In this document: positions 42,664 to 51,942 of the stretch, piece by piece
How the letters are laid out: every line of letters begins with the position of its first letter
Numbering within the stretch: the first letter of the stretch is position 1
From: Pseudoduganella danionis
GTDB lineage: Bacteria > Pseudomonadota > Gammaproteobacteria > Burkholderiales > Burkholderiaceae_D
NCBI RefSeq assembly: GCF_009720775.1
Contig: NZ_WNKW01000006.1
Coordinates: 186,001-250,000 of the forward strand
Direction: 5' to 3'
Length of the DNA stretch: 64,000 bases
Translations under genes and position numbers: made by a program
The notes under the pieces: model-generated
Databases searched by the model: none
Seen by the model: the letters and a program-made list of their open reading frames with translations, nothing else
Told to the model about the DNA's origin: nothing

Positions 42664-42822
42664 CTAGCTTGGATGGTGGTCGGGCACCGGGTCATCCTGC
42701 GGCACAGGATGGGGCACGGCAGGCGGCGCGGGATCGTCGGCCGGCACAGGATCAGGCGCACGGTGCAGGTGCAGCGCGGGCAAATAGGGTAGCGGCGATG
42801 GCATTGCGGCAGACGTCAGCAT
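42664..42822 (-). CDS. Tiny proline-rich protein downstream of the S9D peptidase
   Basis: 52 residues, with a hydrophobic start (MLTSAAMPSPLPYLPALHL) and then a Pro/Asp/His repeat 'DPVPADDPAPPAVPHPVPQDDPVPDHH'. A strong AAGGAGAG ribosome site stands 6 bp before the ATG, supporting translation; the longer in-frame extension upstream is inside the peptidase gene and rejected. It follows the S9D peptidase gene by 49 bp on the same strand and may be cotranscribed. Function unknown. Confidence 0.5.
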   Translation of the reverse strand: MLTSAAMPSPLPYLPALHLHRAPDPVPADDPAPPAVPHPVPQDDPVPDHHPS

Positions 42823-42871
42823 GAATACTCTCCTTGCATCAGGGTAGCCTTCATTGTACGCCTGCTGCGTT

Positions 42872-45328
42872 TCAGGGCTGCGCGTGTCTGACGTATTTTT
42901 CCAGCCACAGATTGGTTTCGTACAGCATGTGCAGTATCGATTCACGCGCCCGATACGCATGGGCCTCATTCGGCAACATCACCAGCCGCGCCGTGCCACC
43001 TAGTCCTTTGATAGCCTGGAACATGCGCTCGCTCTGCACGGGGAAGGTGCCGGAATTGGCATCCTCGGCGCCATGTATCAGCAGCAGCGCATCCTTGATG
43101 CGGTCAGCATAATTAAATGGCGACATGGCTTGATACACCTCGGGCGCCTTCCAGTAGGGCCGCTCTTCGGACTGGAAGCCGAACGGCGTCAGCGTGCGGT
43201 TGTAGGCGCCGCTACGGGCTATGCCGGCCCGGAACAGACGCGTGTGCGCCAGCAGATTGGCCGTCATGAAAGCGCCATACGAATGGCCGCCGATGGCAAT
43301 GCGATGGCGCTCGGCCACGCCGCGGCGCACTACTTCGTCCACCGCCGCTTCGGCATCGGCGACCAGTTGCGACAGATAGCTGTCGTTGGGTTCCTCCTCG
43401 CCGCTGCCCACGATGGGGAAGGACGGGTTATCCAGCACCGCATAGCCCATGGCCAGAAACGCGGCCGGTCCCCAGTAGCTGACGGCATTGAAACGGTACG
43501 GCGAACCGGTGGTCTGGCTGGCTGCGCCGGTGGATTTGAATTCCTGCGGATAGGCCCACATCAGCAGCGGCAGCGGGCCGTCGCGCTGCGCCTCGTAGTC
43601 GGGCGGCAGCATCAGCGTGGCCGTCAGTTCTACTCCGTCGGCACGCTGGTAGCGGATCTGCTGCTTCTGCACTGCGCGTAGCTGCGGGGTCGGATGGGGA
43701 TAGTGCGTCAGCGCCAGCAACTGCTGGTCGTCCGGCTTGCGCAGGTCGCGCAGATAGTAGTTGGGCCGCTCGGTCGGTGTCTCGCGCGAGGTCAGGATCA
43801 GCGTGCCACCCTGATTCAGCACGGCCGCCACGTTCTCGAAGCAGGGCGCGGCGCTCTGGAACAGCCGCTCCTTGTGCAGCGTATCGAGATACAGCCGGTC
43901 GAGGAAAGGCCGGTCGCCTTCCGGCGTGGCACCCGCACCATCGAGCAGGATGCTGTTGTTTTCCCCTATCAGCAGGCGCGCAAAGCCCTGTGCATCGGCG
44001 CGCAGCACGGGCGCACCGGGGCTGTTGTAGCGGTCTTCGTACGAACCCGCATACACCTGCTGCGCTGCCACGTCCGCATGATCGGGCCGTATGCGCCACT
44101 GGCGGAAATCGCGCGTCTTGTGCCAGCGCTCGTTAATCAGCGCCATATCGCCGCGTCCCCACGCCACTCCGGCATAGCGCATCTGCAAACGCGCCAGCTC
44201 CTGCGGCGCGGCCACGAACGGCGCCGCATGCTGATACACCACATCACGCACACCATCAGCCACGGCTCGGGCCGGATCGCCGCCATCCTGCGCTTCCACC
44301 CAGACCAGCGTGGCTGCCGCATCGGCACGCCAGCCCACATTGCGCACACCGGCCGATACAGCGTCATTCCCCGGCGGCAGACCTTCTTCCAGCGGCAGAT
44401 CGGCCACCGTATGCAGCACGGCGCCAGCCAGGTTGAGTACTTCGATGCGCTCGCCGAAATTCGACGCCGGCACCAGATAGGAATACGGCCGTGTAACGCA
44501 CTGGCTCAGTATGTGCTGGCCATCAGGCGAAATCGCCGTACGCGCATAGGCGGCCGGCGCGGCGATGGGCTGGGATTTGCCATGCAGATCCAGCCGCACC
44601 AGTTGCACGGTGATGTAATGCTCGAACAACTGAGCATCGTGCTCGTTCTTCAGCAAGTCCTGATAGGTACGCAACTGGCGCACACCGGCAGCAGCATCGC
44701 TATCCTGCATGACAGGGCCACGCGGTATGCCGTCCGAAACGGGCGCCTTGCCGCTACCAGCAGGCCGCCAGTGCACCAGCAGGCCGCTGCTATCGGGCAG
44801 CCAGCTAAAACCGCGCGTCAGCACGGCCGATAGCGGCTGGGCCGACAGGCGCGCCGCCTTATTGGCCGCAATATCGAGCAGCCACAGTTCCACTGCACCC
44901 TTGTCACCCTTGAAGGCCACATGGGAAAACGCCAGATAGCGCTGGTCCGGCGACCAGCTCATATCGGCCAGACGCAGATTGCGCGGCAGGCCGCTTATGC
45001 GGCGCGGCTTCTGCGTCGCCACTTCCAGCAGCGACAGATCGGTGCCGAACGAGAAGCGCGATTGCGCGTAGATGCGGGGATTGATGCGCAGACCGGCCAG
45101 CTTGAGCTCCGGCTGCGCCACTTCGGCTATGCCGGGCAAGGCCGGGGTCTGCACCACGGCCAGCAGGTCACGCTGGGGGCTCAGGCTCATGGACGGCGCA
45201 CGCGGTGCATCGACAATCTGCTGCAGCGCCAGCGGCGGCAGGCCATAGCCGTCGGCGGCGGCTGCCGTTTGCGGTGCGGGGGCCAGCAGGTCTGCCGTCA
45301 GCGGCAGCTTGGGTAAAGCTTGATTCAT
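42872..45328 (-). CDS. S9 prolyl-oligopeptidase family, S9D glutamyl-endopeptidase-like
   Basis: 818 residues. An N-terminal beta-propeller-like half (about 60-540) is followed by the alpha/beta-hydrolase half with nucleophile 'GGHSYGAFMTANLLAHT', Asp in 'HGAEDANSGT' and His in 'NEAHAYRARES'. The stretch from 'ARSGAYNRTLTPFGFQ' to the end strongly resembles, from memory, the chloroplast glutamyl endopeptidase (CGEP, family S9D). CGEP cuts after Glu, mainly on peptides. No convincing signal peptide is present, so it is probably cytosolic; the N-terminal 45 residues are Ala/Pro-rich. ATG 45328 has AAGGAA upstream. Divergent from the membrane-protein gene at 45499. Confidence 0.88.
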   Translation of the reverse strand: MNQALPKLPLTADLLAPAPQTAAAADGYGLPPLALQQIVDAPRAPSMSLSPQRDLLAVVQTPALPGIAEVAQPELKLAGLRINPRIYAQSRFSFGTDLSLLEVATQKPRRISGLPRNLRLADMSWSPDQRYLAFSHVAFKGDKGAVELWLLDIAANKAARLSAQPLSAVLTRGFSWLPDSSGLLVHWRPAGSGKAPVSDGIPRGPVMQDSDAAAGVRQLRTYQDLLKNEHDAQLFEHYITVQLVRLDLHGKSQPIAAPAAYARTAISPDGQHILSQCVTRPYSYLVPASNFGERIEVLNLAGAVLHTVADLPLEEGLPPGNDAVSAGVRNVGWRADAAATLVWVEAQDGGDPARAVADGVRDVVYQHAAPFVAAPQELARLQMRYAGVAWGRGDMALINERWHKTRDFRQWRIRPDHADVAAQQVYAGSYEDRYNSPGAPVLRADAQGFARLLIGENNSILLDGAGATPEGDRPFLDRLYLDTLHKERLFQSAAPCFENVAAVLNQGGTLILTSRETPTERPNYYLRDLRKPDDQQLLALTHYPHPTPQLRAVQKQQIRYQRADGVELTATLMLPPDYEAQRDGPLPLLMWAYPQEFKSTGAASQTTGSPYRFNAVSYWGPAAFLAMGYAVLDNPSFPIVGSGEEEPNDSYLSQLVADAEAAVDEVVRRGVAERHRIAIGGHSYGAFMTANLLAHTRLFRAGIARSGAYNRTLTPFGFQSEERPYWKAPEVYQAMSPFNYADRIKDALLLIHGAEDANSGTFPVQSERMFQAIKGLGGTARLVMLPNEAHAYRARESILHMLYETNLWLEKYVRHAQP

Positions 45329-45498
45329 GGTGTTCCTTATCGCTGCTACAGTGCGGCCACGATGACGTGGCGGGGCGGCGCGCCTGCAACGGCAGAGCTC
45401 AAAGCCCAGTTTGCTGACGGCGGAATTGATTGTCAAGGCAGTCGCCGGCCAGACTGGCGTACAATCGCGCTTCTCGACTGACTCAAGACGCTGTTGCA

Positions 45499-46038
45499 AT
45501 GAATATCGAAATGACCACCCTCACCCTGCTGCTGCTCGTGCCTCTGGCCGTGTGGCGCATCTATTCCCGTCTGAAGACGCTGCTGGGGCGCACCCGCTCG
45601 GAACTGTGGCGCCACTACAGCACGGCCGTGATCAGTGCCGGCAGTCTGGGCGTGATTGCCGCCACCCTGCTGGGCAAATGGGAAGCGCTGGGCGCCCTGC
45701 TGGCCGGTGCTGCCATCGGTGCGCTGCTGGGGCGCCGCAACGTGCAGAGCACGCGGCTGGAAAATACCAAGGAAGGCTTTTTCTACACGCCCAACCGGCG
45801 CCTTAGCCTGCTGGTGCTGATGCTGTTCATCAGCCGCCTGATCTACCGCCTGTTCGAGGCCTATCTGCACATGCACAACCAGTTGCCGCTCGATCCGGAC
45901 TTCCTCGGCCAGCCTGTTACTGCCGTGCTGTTTGGCCTGCTGGGCGGCTTCTACCTGTATTTCTCGGCCCAGCTGATCCGCTGGCGCCGCAGCACCAAGC
46001 CAGTGCCCCGCCCTATCGACATCTTCGACATCAAATAA
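45499..46038 (+). CDS. Inner-membrane protein of unknown function
   Basis: 179 residues with about four hydrophobic helices (6-21, 48-86 as a helical pair, 100-118, 138-160) separated by short basic loops ('RIYSRLKTLLGRTR', 'GRRNVQS', 'RWRRSTKPVPRP'). The layout resembles CcdC/DUF1453-type small membrane proteins, but I cannot assign it firmly. ATG 45499 is chosen because it opens the first helix; the earlier in-frame ATG extends into the divergent promoter region. A bidirectional terminator separates it from mksB. Confidence 0.7.
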   Translation: MNIEMTTLTLLLLVPLAVWRIYSRLKTLLGRTRSELWRHYSTAVISAGSLGVIAATLLGKWEALGALLAGAAIGALLGRRNVQSTRLENTKEGFFYTPNRRLSLLVLMLFISRLIYRLFEAYLHMHNQLPLDPDFLGQPVTAVLFGLLGGFYLYFSAQLIRWRRSTKPVPRPIDIFDIK

Positions 46039-46066
46039 GCGCGCTGGCCTAGACGCCCAAAACACA

Positions 46067-46103
46067 ACGCCCGGATGCATTGCTGCTCCGGGCGTTTGTT
46101 TTT
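46067..46103 (+). terminator. Terminator between convergent membrane-protein gene and mksB
   Basis: 9-bp stem ACGCCCGGA / TCCGGGCGT (46067-46075 / 46087-46095), then TTGTTTTT. On the other strand TTGTGTTTT follows, so it can serve mksB as well. Confidence 0.8.
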
Positions 46104-46118
46104 GGCGAGACCCTGCTA

Positions 46119-48950
46119 TCAGGCGGCCTGAGTTGCCTCGGCCGTCCGGCGCTGCAGCACGAAGATAGGCTGGGCCCATTCCGTATCCTTCTTCTTTTTG
46201 CTGGTGATCAGCGTCAGTTCGGAAGGATCGTACACGTCGGTGTTGTGGGTCAGCGGCGTCGTCATCAGATACTGGGCGTCGGTGTTCTTGAGGAACTCGC
46301 CCACCAACTGGATGTTACGGATATCCAGGTGAGCAAACGGTTCGTCGATGAACACGAAGCCGCCCGAACCATCTTCCGATTTCAGCAGACCAATCAGCAG
46401 CACCAGCGATTTCATCACCTGCTGGCCGCCCGACGCTTCGCCGTCGTTCATGCCGATGATGCCCTTGCCGTCGAACTTGAAGCGCACATGCAGGCCAGCC
46501 TGCGCCAGCAGCATATCGTCGTTTTCCAGACGTACCGGATCGGCATGCACTTCGATGCCGGCCAGCTCGCCCAGTTCCTTGATGTTCTTGGCGTAGGTCT
46601 TGATGGTGTAGCGCAGCCGCTCCATGTAGGCGCCACGGGCATTGCCCGTCGCTTCGATAGCGCGGTTGTTCTGGTAGCGGCGCTCTTCCGTTTCGGCCTG
46701 ACGGCCATGCAGCTGGTCGTTGAGGCGCTGGTACTGGTCGATCACGGTAGCATCGAGTTCCCAGTCGCTGCGCGCGAGACTGGTTTCCAGACTGTGGATA
46801 CGCAGGTGAACCTGATGGGTGTTCTGATGCTCGTCGGCCAGCGCCAGACGACGGGCCGAACGCTTCCAGCCTTTCGGCAGGTGGCGCCAGCTCTTGCGCA
46901 GCGCCAGCAGCGCACGCGCATGCTCGCTACGCTGTTCGAGCTGGCGGCGATTGTTCAGGCGCATGCCGGCTTCCGCCTCGGACAGCGCAAAGCGGGCGTT
47001 CTGCCACGTGGTATCGGCGCGGGTACGCGTCACCACGGCATTCTTGATCAAGGTCTGCAGCTCGCCCAGACGCGCGCCCACTTCTGTGCGCTCGGCCCGC
47101 AGCGGCACGGCGTTGCGCGCCGCTTCGTCGAATTCTTCCTGACGTGCGGCCAGCTCCTTGGCCGCATCGACACCAGCCAGACGGGTCTTGAGCGCGCTGA
47201 TTTCGGAGGCCAGCTTGGATACCACCAGCGTCAGCGCATCTTCCTGCGCTTCCAGTGCTGGCAGGCCTTTCTGGATCGCTTCCATACGCTGGGTGCGGCC
47301 AGCGGAACCGAAGCGGTAACGCGAAGCTTCCACGAACAGCGAACGGCCACCGCGACGCTCGCGGTGGTAGGCGTCCGGCGTAATCCATTCTTCATGGCTG
47401 CCCAGCTTGGCGCCGGCATCGACCGAATCAACCCGGGTAATGCGGGTCAACTGTTCTACCAGCCATGCCGGCACTTTGGCCGAGAACTTCACCACCGACA
47501 TCAGGCTGTCATCCTTGACGCTAGGCGCGTGCACCAGATCGGGCACGATGAAGTGGCGATAGCGTTCCTTCTCCGCCAGACGGTAGGCCGCCGACGCATC
47601 GGAAGCTTTATCGAGCAGCACCACGGAGGCATAGCCGCCCAGCACACCTTCGATGGCCCCCTGCCAGCGCGCATCCGTCACCTCGACGATGTCGGACAGC
47701 ATGGCGTGGCCGATACCGGCGTCGTTCAGAGCGCGGCGCATGGCGCGCTGCACTTCGGGCTCCGGCATGGCAGTCTTGCCCTGCAGCGCAGAAATGGTGG
47801 CCTGCTCGCCGGCGATCTTGCTGGCGATGGCATCGCGTGCCATACGCTGGCGCGCCAGTTCGATTTCTTTTTCCTGCAACTGCTGCGCCACTTCGGCCAG
47901 ATCGGCACCGGCATCGGCGGCCAGCTTCTGCAAACGGGCTTTCTGTTCCAGCAGCGAATCGAGCGGCTTGAGTTTGCCGTTAATCAGCGTCAAGCGGCTT
48001 TGCAGCGCGGTCGATTCCTGTTCCAGCACGGTTTCCGTCTGCTGTGCGTCACTCAGCGCCTTGGCCTGTGCCGCCAGCGCATTGCGCTTGTCCGACAGTT
48101 GCTGGTCCGCCTGCAGCAGCGGCTTGCGCGCATCGCGCAACTGGCGGCTGATGGTGCCGTGCTTCTCGCGCGCTTCATGGTATTCCAGCGTTGGCAGCAC
48201 TTCTTCCTGCAGATTGCGGCGTTCCTTGTTGAGCGACTCCCACTGGTGGTAATTGGCCACGCGCAGGCGCAACCCTTCCAGATTGGTCTTGGACGATTCC
48301 AGTTCGGCCTCGAAGCGTTTCAGCTCCGTTTCCGTGTCGCGCTGGTGGCGCTTGGCTTCGTCGTAGGCGTCCAGCACTTCCTTGTCGCCGAATACCTGGA
48401 ACACCAAATCGAGCAACTGGCGCGGCGCGTATTCGCACAGCTTATCCGTTTCGCCCTGCTCGAGCGCCAGCACTTTGGCCATGGCGGGCGACAGGCCGGC
48501 ACTGGCCAGACGCTTGCGGTAGTTCTCCACACCGAGCCAGTCGTTGCCGACTTCGCCGATATCTTCGATCTGCACATTCCCCGGACGCATCAGGTACTGA
48601 CGCTTCCAGTCGCCACCATTTTTCTGGATCTGGCAAAACAGCGTCACTTCATCGTCGCTGAAGAAACCCGAGCTACGGAACGGACGGTTGGACAACTGCC
48701 TGCCGACGGCGCGGTTATCCACTACGGCGCGCAGCCATGCCGTCTGCTGGCCGCTATGGCGGGCATAGTGCTTGTACGTGCGGCCCATCGAGCAATCGAG
48801 GCCGAACAGCGTACGCAGCGCATCGAGCAGCGTGGTTTTGCCGGAGCCGTTCTGGCCCGCGATGGTGATGATCTTCGCGTCCAGCGGAATATTCTTGATA
48901 CGTTGCCAGTAATCCCAGTGGACCAGCTCTAACGATTTAATGTGAAACAT
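46119..48950 (-). CDS. mksB: MksB-like SMC ATPase of a condensin complex
   Basis: 943 residues, the short length typical of MksB rather than MukB or Smc. The N-terminal ATPase half has Walker A 'GQNGSGKTT' (32-40). Coiled coil runs about 200-400, followed by a hinge-like globule ('WQGAIEGVLGGYASVVLLDKA'), then the returning coiled coil (about 560-790) and the C-terminal ATPase half with ABC signature 'EASGGQQ' and Walker B 'GGFVFIDEPFAHLD'. Such ATPases dimerise and extrude DNA loops with a kleisin. Last gene of the mksF-mksE-mksB operon, 3 bp after mksE. No TOPRIM nuclease gene (MksG/JetD) accompanies it. A related SMC-like family is possible; the gene order supports Mks. Confidence 0.75.
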   Translation of the reverse strand: MFHIKSLELVHWDYWQRIKNIPLDAKIITIAGQNGSGKTTLLDALRTLFGLDCSMGRTYKHYARHSGQQTAWLRAVVDNRAVGRQLSNRPFRSSGFFSDDEVTLFCQIQKNGGDWKRQYLMRPGNVQIEDIGEVGNDWLGVENYRKRLASAGLSPAMAKVLALEQGETDKLCEYAPRQLLDLVFQVFGDKEVLDAYDEAKRHQRDTETELKRFEAELESSKTNLEGLRLRVANYHQWESLNKERRNLQEEVLPTLEYHEAREKHGTISRQLRDARKPLLQADQQLSDKRNALAAQAKALSDAQQTETVLEQESTALQSRLTLINGKLKPLDSLLEQKARLQKLAADAGADLAEVAQQLQEKEIELARQRMARDAIASKIAGEQATISALQGKTAMPEPEVQRAMRRALNDAGIGHAMLSDIVEVTDARWQGAIEGVLGGYASVVLLDKASDASAAYRLAEKERYRHFIVPDLVHAPSVKDDSLMSVVKFSAKVPAWLVEQLTRITRVDSVDAGAKLGSHEEWITPDAYHRERRGGRSLFVEASRYRFGSAGRTQRMEAIQKGLPALEAQEDALTLVVSKLASEISALKTRLAGVDAAKELAARQEEFDEAARNAVPLRAERTEVGARLGELQTLIKNAVVTRTRADTTWQNARFALSEAEAGMRLNNRRQLEQRSEHARALLALRKSWRHLPKGWKRSARRLALADEHQNTHQVHLRIHSLETSLARSDWELDATVIDQYQRLNDQLHGRQAETEERRYQNNRAIEATGNARGAYMERLRYTIKTYAKNIKELGELAGIEVHADPVRLENDDMLLAQAGLHVRFKFDGKGIIGMNDGEASGGQQVMKSLVLLIGLLKSEDGSGGFVFIDEPFAHLDIRNIQLVGEFLKNTDAQYLMTTPLTHNTDVYDPSELTLITSKKKKDTEWAQPIFVLQRRTAEATQAA

Positions 48951-48953
48951 GGC

Positions 48954-49694
48954 TTAGCTCTCGTCGGGAAGTTCGGTATCGGCAGCGCTATCGCTGTCGG
49001 CAGCTTCGGGCTCGGGTTCAGCTTCCGGCTCGGGCGCAGCGGCCTGACGCGGCACGGGGATCATCTGCGCTGGCGAGCGTTTGAACACATCGGCCAGCGC
49101 GCCATTGATGATGCGCTCTTTCAGCAGGTCGGTATCCATCATCAGGTCCAGCAGCGGGCCTTCCACGATCACATCGCCGCGCCGTTCGATGAAGCCCAGC
49201 TTGGCCAGTATGCCCAGATTCATATCGAGACGGGTTTTCTTGCCCAGCTTGTCGCCGAAGTCGGCCAGCAGCGCCTTGTAGGCGATGCCGATGGAAGTGT
49301 CTTCTGCGCGTGGCAGCGGTTTCTCCACCCCGAACATATCGTTCTGATCGTCGTCCGCGTGGGTATGGCTTTCCTGCCGTTCGCGCTTGGGCAAGATGAT
49401 CTGCGCCCACAGCACCACCAGCAGGGCCACGCCGTCGCGCGACAGACCGAAATTATTGTTTTGCCAGATATCGCGCGCGCCGAAAATCTTCGGTTCGATG
49501 GCGCGGTGCAGCGCCAGCGTCACATGGTCTGCGTACACGTTATCCAGCAGTTTCAGGCCCGTGGCCAGCAGACGCGCATCGACTTCGGCGCGGAACTGTT
49601 CGTCCGACAGCACGCGTTTGACCAGTTTGTCATCGCGGCGCAGGCTCTGGTGCGTGAGCAGACGGGCGATCAGAATTTGGGAATCGTCATTCAT
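48954..49694 (-). CDS. mksE: MksE-like (KITE-type) condensin accessory subunit
   Basis: 246 residues, predicted mostly helical with winged-helix segments: 'SQILIARLLTHQSLRRDDKLVKRVL', 'ARDIWQNNNFGLSRDGVALLVVLWAQIILPKRE' and 'LDMNLGILAKLGFIERRGDVIVEGPLLDLMM' (a wing-like helix-strand end). The C-terminus is an acidic Pro/Glu/Asp tail. In MksBEF and MukBEF, the E subunit dimer binds the kleisin F and regulates the ATPase. Its start overlaps the mksF stop by 8 bp, which implies translational coupling and fixed stoichiometry. The family call rests on gene order and general fold, not on a signature motif. Confidence 0.65.
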   Translation of the reverse strand: MNDDSQILIARLLTHQSLRRDDKLVKRVLSDEQFRAEVDARLLATGLKLLDNVYADHVTLALHRAIEPKIFGARDIWQNNNFGLSRDGVALLVVLWAQIILPKRERQESHTHADDDQNDMFGVEKPLPRAEDTSIGIAYKALLADFGDKLGKKTRLDMNLGILAKLGFIERRGDVIVEGPLLDLMMDTDLLKERIINGALADVFKRSPAQMIPVPRQAAAPEPEAEPEPEAADSDSAADTELPDES

Positions 49695-51078
49695 CGGACT
49701 TGTCGCCTTCCGGATTCAGAATAAGTGAGAGGGAGGCCATGGACATTGCTGCCACATGCAAATCGGGCAGTTCGACCATTTCATCGGTCGGCGCAAATTT
49801 CACTGGCAAGCGTGCCAGTTCGGCAGTAGCACCCTGCAGGCGTGCTTCGTCGGCATCGCCCAGCAGCGGTAGCAGCGATGCGCGGTAGGAGGCCACGGCA
49901 AAAGTGGCCGGCAGCAGGGTTTCGTGTACCGGCATCGCTTGCGGCACGGCTTCCGATGCATCGACTGCCGGCGGCAGATTCTGCGTGGCCTGTTTGCCGA
50001 AGGCAGCGAAATCGGACAGGCGCTCGAGCCAGTCATCGAGTTCGCGCTGCATCTGCGGCGTGTCGCTGATTGTGGTCGGCGCATCAGTACCTGCAGGCAG
50101 GCCGCCACTGACGGCGCTGGTGGCACGGTCGGCCAGCAGTTCGGTTTCCGCCACGTCTATCATTTCGGCCGGCGTGATAAACAGCGGCACCACCGGCTGA
50201 TCGATGGCATCGATCGCCAGCGAGGCCAGATCTTCATGCAGCAGCAGCCAGCGCTTGATGTCCGTGGTGGACAGGCCGGACTGGCCCAGATGCACGCGCT
50301 GACGTTCGATCTGGTTCAGCGCACGCGAGAACATGCCCTGCATATTCAGCAGCGCCGACTGGGCGCGGCCGATGGCCTGCGCCGCACGGTGGGTGGCGGC
50401 ATCGGCATTTTCATCGGAGGTAATGGCACGCAGGATCTCCGAGCCTTTTTCCACCCAGTCGCACGCCATATGCCATTTGGCCTGCGAAGCGCGCAGGCGG
50501 AATTCCGAACCCGAGGCAATCGCGTCGGAGAATTCTTCCGTCAGATCGACCAGACGACCAAGCAGATGCTGTAGCTGTTCTACCGTCACGCCGCCCATCA
50601 CCTGCGCACCGGCCACCTGCGACAGCAAGAAACCCATATCGGCTTCGTCTTCATCGTTACCCAGCGCCAGCAGGCCGTCGATGGCCGACAGCACATTGCG
50701 CGCCATAGGCGTAACGCGGTACACGGCCTGCTGCGCATCCCACGCCAGCAACTGGTTGCTACGCAGGCGCATCAGCACCGTTTCCAGACTTTCCGGCAGC
50801 AGATAGGCCAGCCGGGTATTGATGTCGGCGCGCGAGAAGGTAGACGAGCTGGTATCCGAGGCCAGCTCGCGCAGCACCAGCAGTCGTACCAGCACGCCAT
50901 CAAACCCGCCGTGGAACAGGGCCGTGAACACCTGCAGCAGCGGCTGCGCGCGTTTCAGGTGGTAGACCTGTTCGATCTCGTCCACCGACACATTCGGTTT
51001 GAAGTGGGCTTGCAGGCCATCCTGCTGCTGATCCAGCGCCCCGTCAGGCGTGGTCTCGCTTGTTATAGGTTCTATCAT
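49687..51078 (-). CDS. mksF: MksF-like kleisin subunit of condensin
   Basis: 463 residues, first gene of the condensin operon. The N-terminal third has winged-helix-like segments ('VLVRLLVLRELASDTSSSTFSRADINTRLAYLLPESLETVLMRLRSNQLLAWD', then 'YRVTPMARNVLSAIDGLL'), as in MukF/MksF. The centre is a long helical region ('FRLRASQAKWHMACDWVEKGSEILRAIT', 'AQSALLNMQGMFSRALNQIERQRVHLG') and the C-terminal part an Ala/Pro linker plus a small end domain. Kleisins bridge the two SMC heads and carry the E subunit. The call depends on this layout and on its place ahead of mksE and mksB, the order known from Pseudomonas. Confidence 0.65.
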   Translation of the reverse strand: MIEPITSETTPDGALDQQQDGLQAHFKPNVSVDEIEQVYHLKRAQPLLQVFTALFHGGFDGVLVRLLVLRELASDTSSSTFSRADINTRLAYLLPESLETVLMRLRSNQLLAWDAQQAVYRVTPMARNVLSAIDGLLALGNDEDEADMGFLLSQVAGAQVMGGVTVEQLQHLLGRLVDLTEEFSDAIASGSEFRLRASQAKWHMACDWVEKGSEILRAITSDENADAATHRAAQAIGRAQSALLNMQGMFSRALNQIERQRVHLGQSGLSTTDIKRWLLLHEDLASLAIDAIDQPVVPLFITPAEMIDVAETELLADRATSAVSGGLPAGTDAPTTISDTPQMQRELDDWLERLSDFAAFGKQATQNLPPAVDASEAVPQAMPVHETLLPATFAVASYRASLLPLLGDADEARLQGATAELARLPVKFAPTDEMVELPDLHVAAMSMASLSLILNPEGDKSDE

Positions 51079-51179
51079 TGTTTATCAATTGGTACGCAAC
51101 AACCACAAGGACAGCGCCTCAGGCGAAAACTCCATGGCCAGACCTGTCCCGATTGCGGGGGCGTCAGTATAGCAGGAGC

Positions 51180-51941
51180 TTACTTGTGCACGACCTTTTC
51201 CAGTGTCTGGTCGACAAAGTCGCCATCGTCGTCATTGAAGCGTACCCGCACCGGATACCAGTCCATAGCCGGCGCCAGCCACAGGTCCACCTGCTGGCCT
51301 TGCGCGTCCGGCGGCGGCGCCTTGACCAGATGGACCGCGTTCACCTCGCCCGTACCGATCTGGACTGCCTCATTTTTCATCACTTTGAAGCGCCACACCT
51401 CGGCATCGCGCCGGCCGGCGACAAAAAATGCCCACTCGCTACCCGCCTTGAATTTATCCGGCGTAGCGCGCGCCTGCGCCGCGAGCTGCCACTGGATGCT
51501 GGTGCGATCCTGCTCGCCGCCCTTGATCGGGTAGCTGTCGTCACTTTCGCTGAATGTGATGGTTTTGGCATCACGTTTGAAACTGGTGTGGCTAGGGTCT
51601 TTGCGGAAGCGCTTTTCGTAGAACTGCACAGGCGCCAGTCCATAGTCGTCGACACTGCCCTCGCTGCGGTTTTCCAGTATCTTGCCCAGCAGGCTCACGC
51701 GGCTCTCCGTCGCGACGGAATAGCTGCCATCGGCCGCACGCCATTGCACATTGGCCGTACCGTTCAGAGGAATGCCGCGCTGCTTGGCCTTGATGGTGTA
51801 GCTCAAGTCTGCCGATGGCGGCAAGTTGAACGGCCGCTTGACGCTGGGATGCTCGCCCTCGGCAGCGCGGGCCAGCGGCGTAGCGGCCAGCAGCGCGGTG
51901 GCGCACAGCATGAGCAGACGGCGGTGGAACGATGGGTGCAT
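51180..51941 (-). CDS. DUF3108 exported protein, copy A
   Basis: 253 residues. Signal peptide 1-26 (cleavage ARA), then a beta-rich DUF3108 domain: 'FNLPPSADLSYTIKAKQRGIPLNGTANVQWRAADG', 'SEGSVDDYGLAPVQFYEKRFRKD', 'AKTITFSESD' and 'VDLWLAPAMDWYPVRVRF'. The family is periplasmic or outer-membrane-facing and of unknown function; the fold is lipoprotein-carrier-like. It follows the paralogous DUF3108 gene after one base on the same strand and shares the 'PPSADL' and 'WLAPxxxWxPV' blocks with it, so the two arose by duplication and are cotranscribed. Confidence 0.85.
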   Translation of the reverse strand: MHPSFHRRLLMLCATALLAATPLARAAEGEHPSVKRPFNLPPSADLSYTIKAKQRGIPLNGTANVQWRAADGSYSVATESRVSLLGKILENRSEGSVDDYGLAPVQFYEKRFRKDPSHTSFKRDAKTITFSESDDSYPIKGGEQDRTSIQWQLAAQARATPDKFKAGSEWAFFVAGRRDAEVWRFKVMKNEAVQIGTGEVNAVHLVKAPPPDAQGQQVDLWLAPAMDWYPVRVRFNDDDGDFVDQTLEKVVHK

Positions 51942-51942
51942 A

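Noticed and set aside
45430..45498. Earlier in-frame ATG for the membrane protein at 45499
   Set aside because: It adds a polar, non-family stretch inside the divergent promoter region without a ribosome site.
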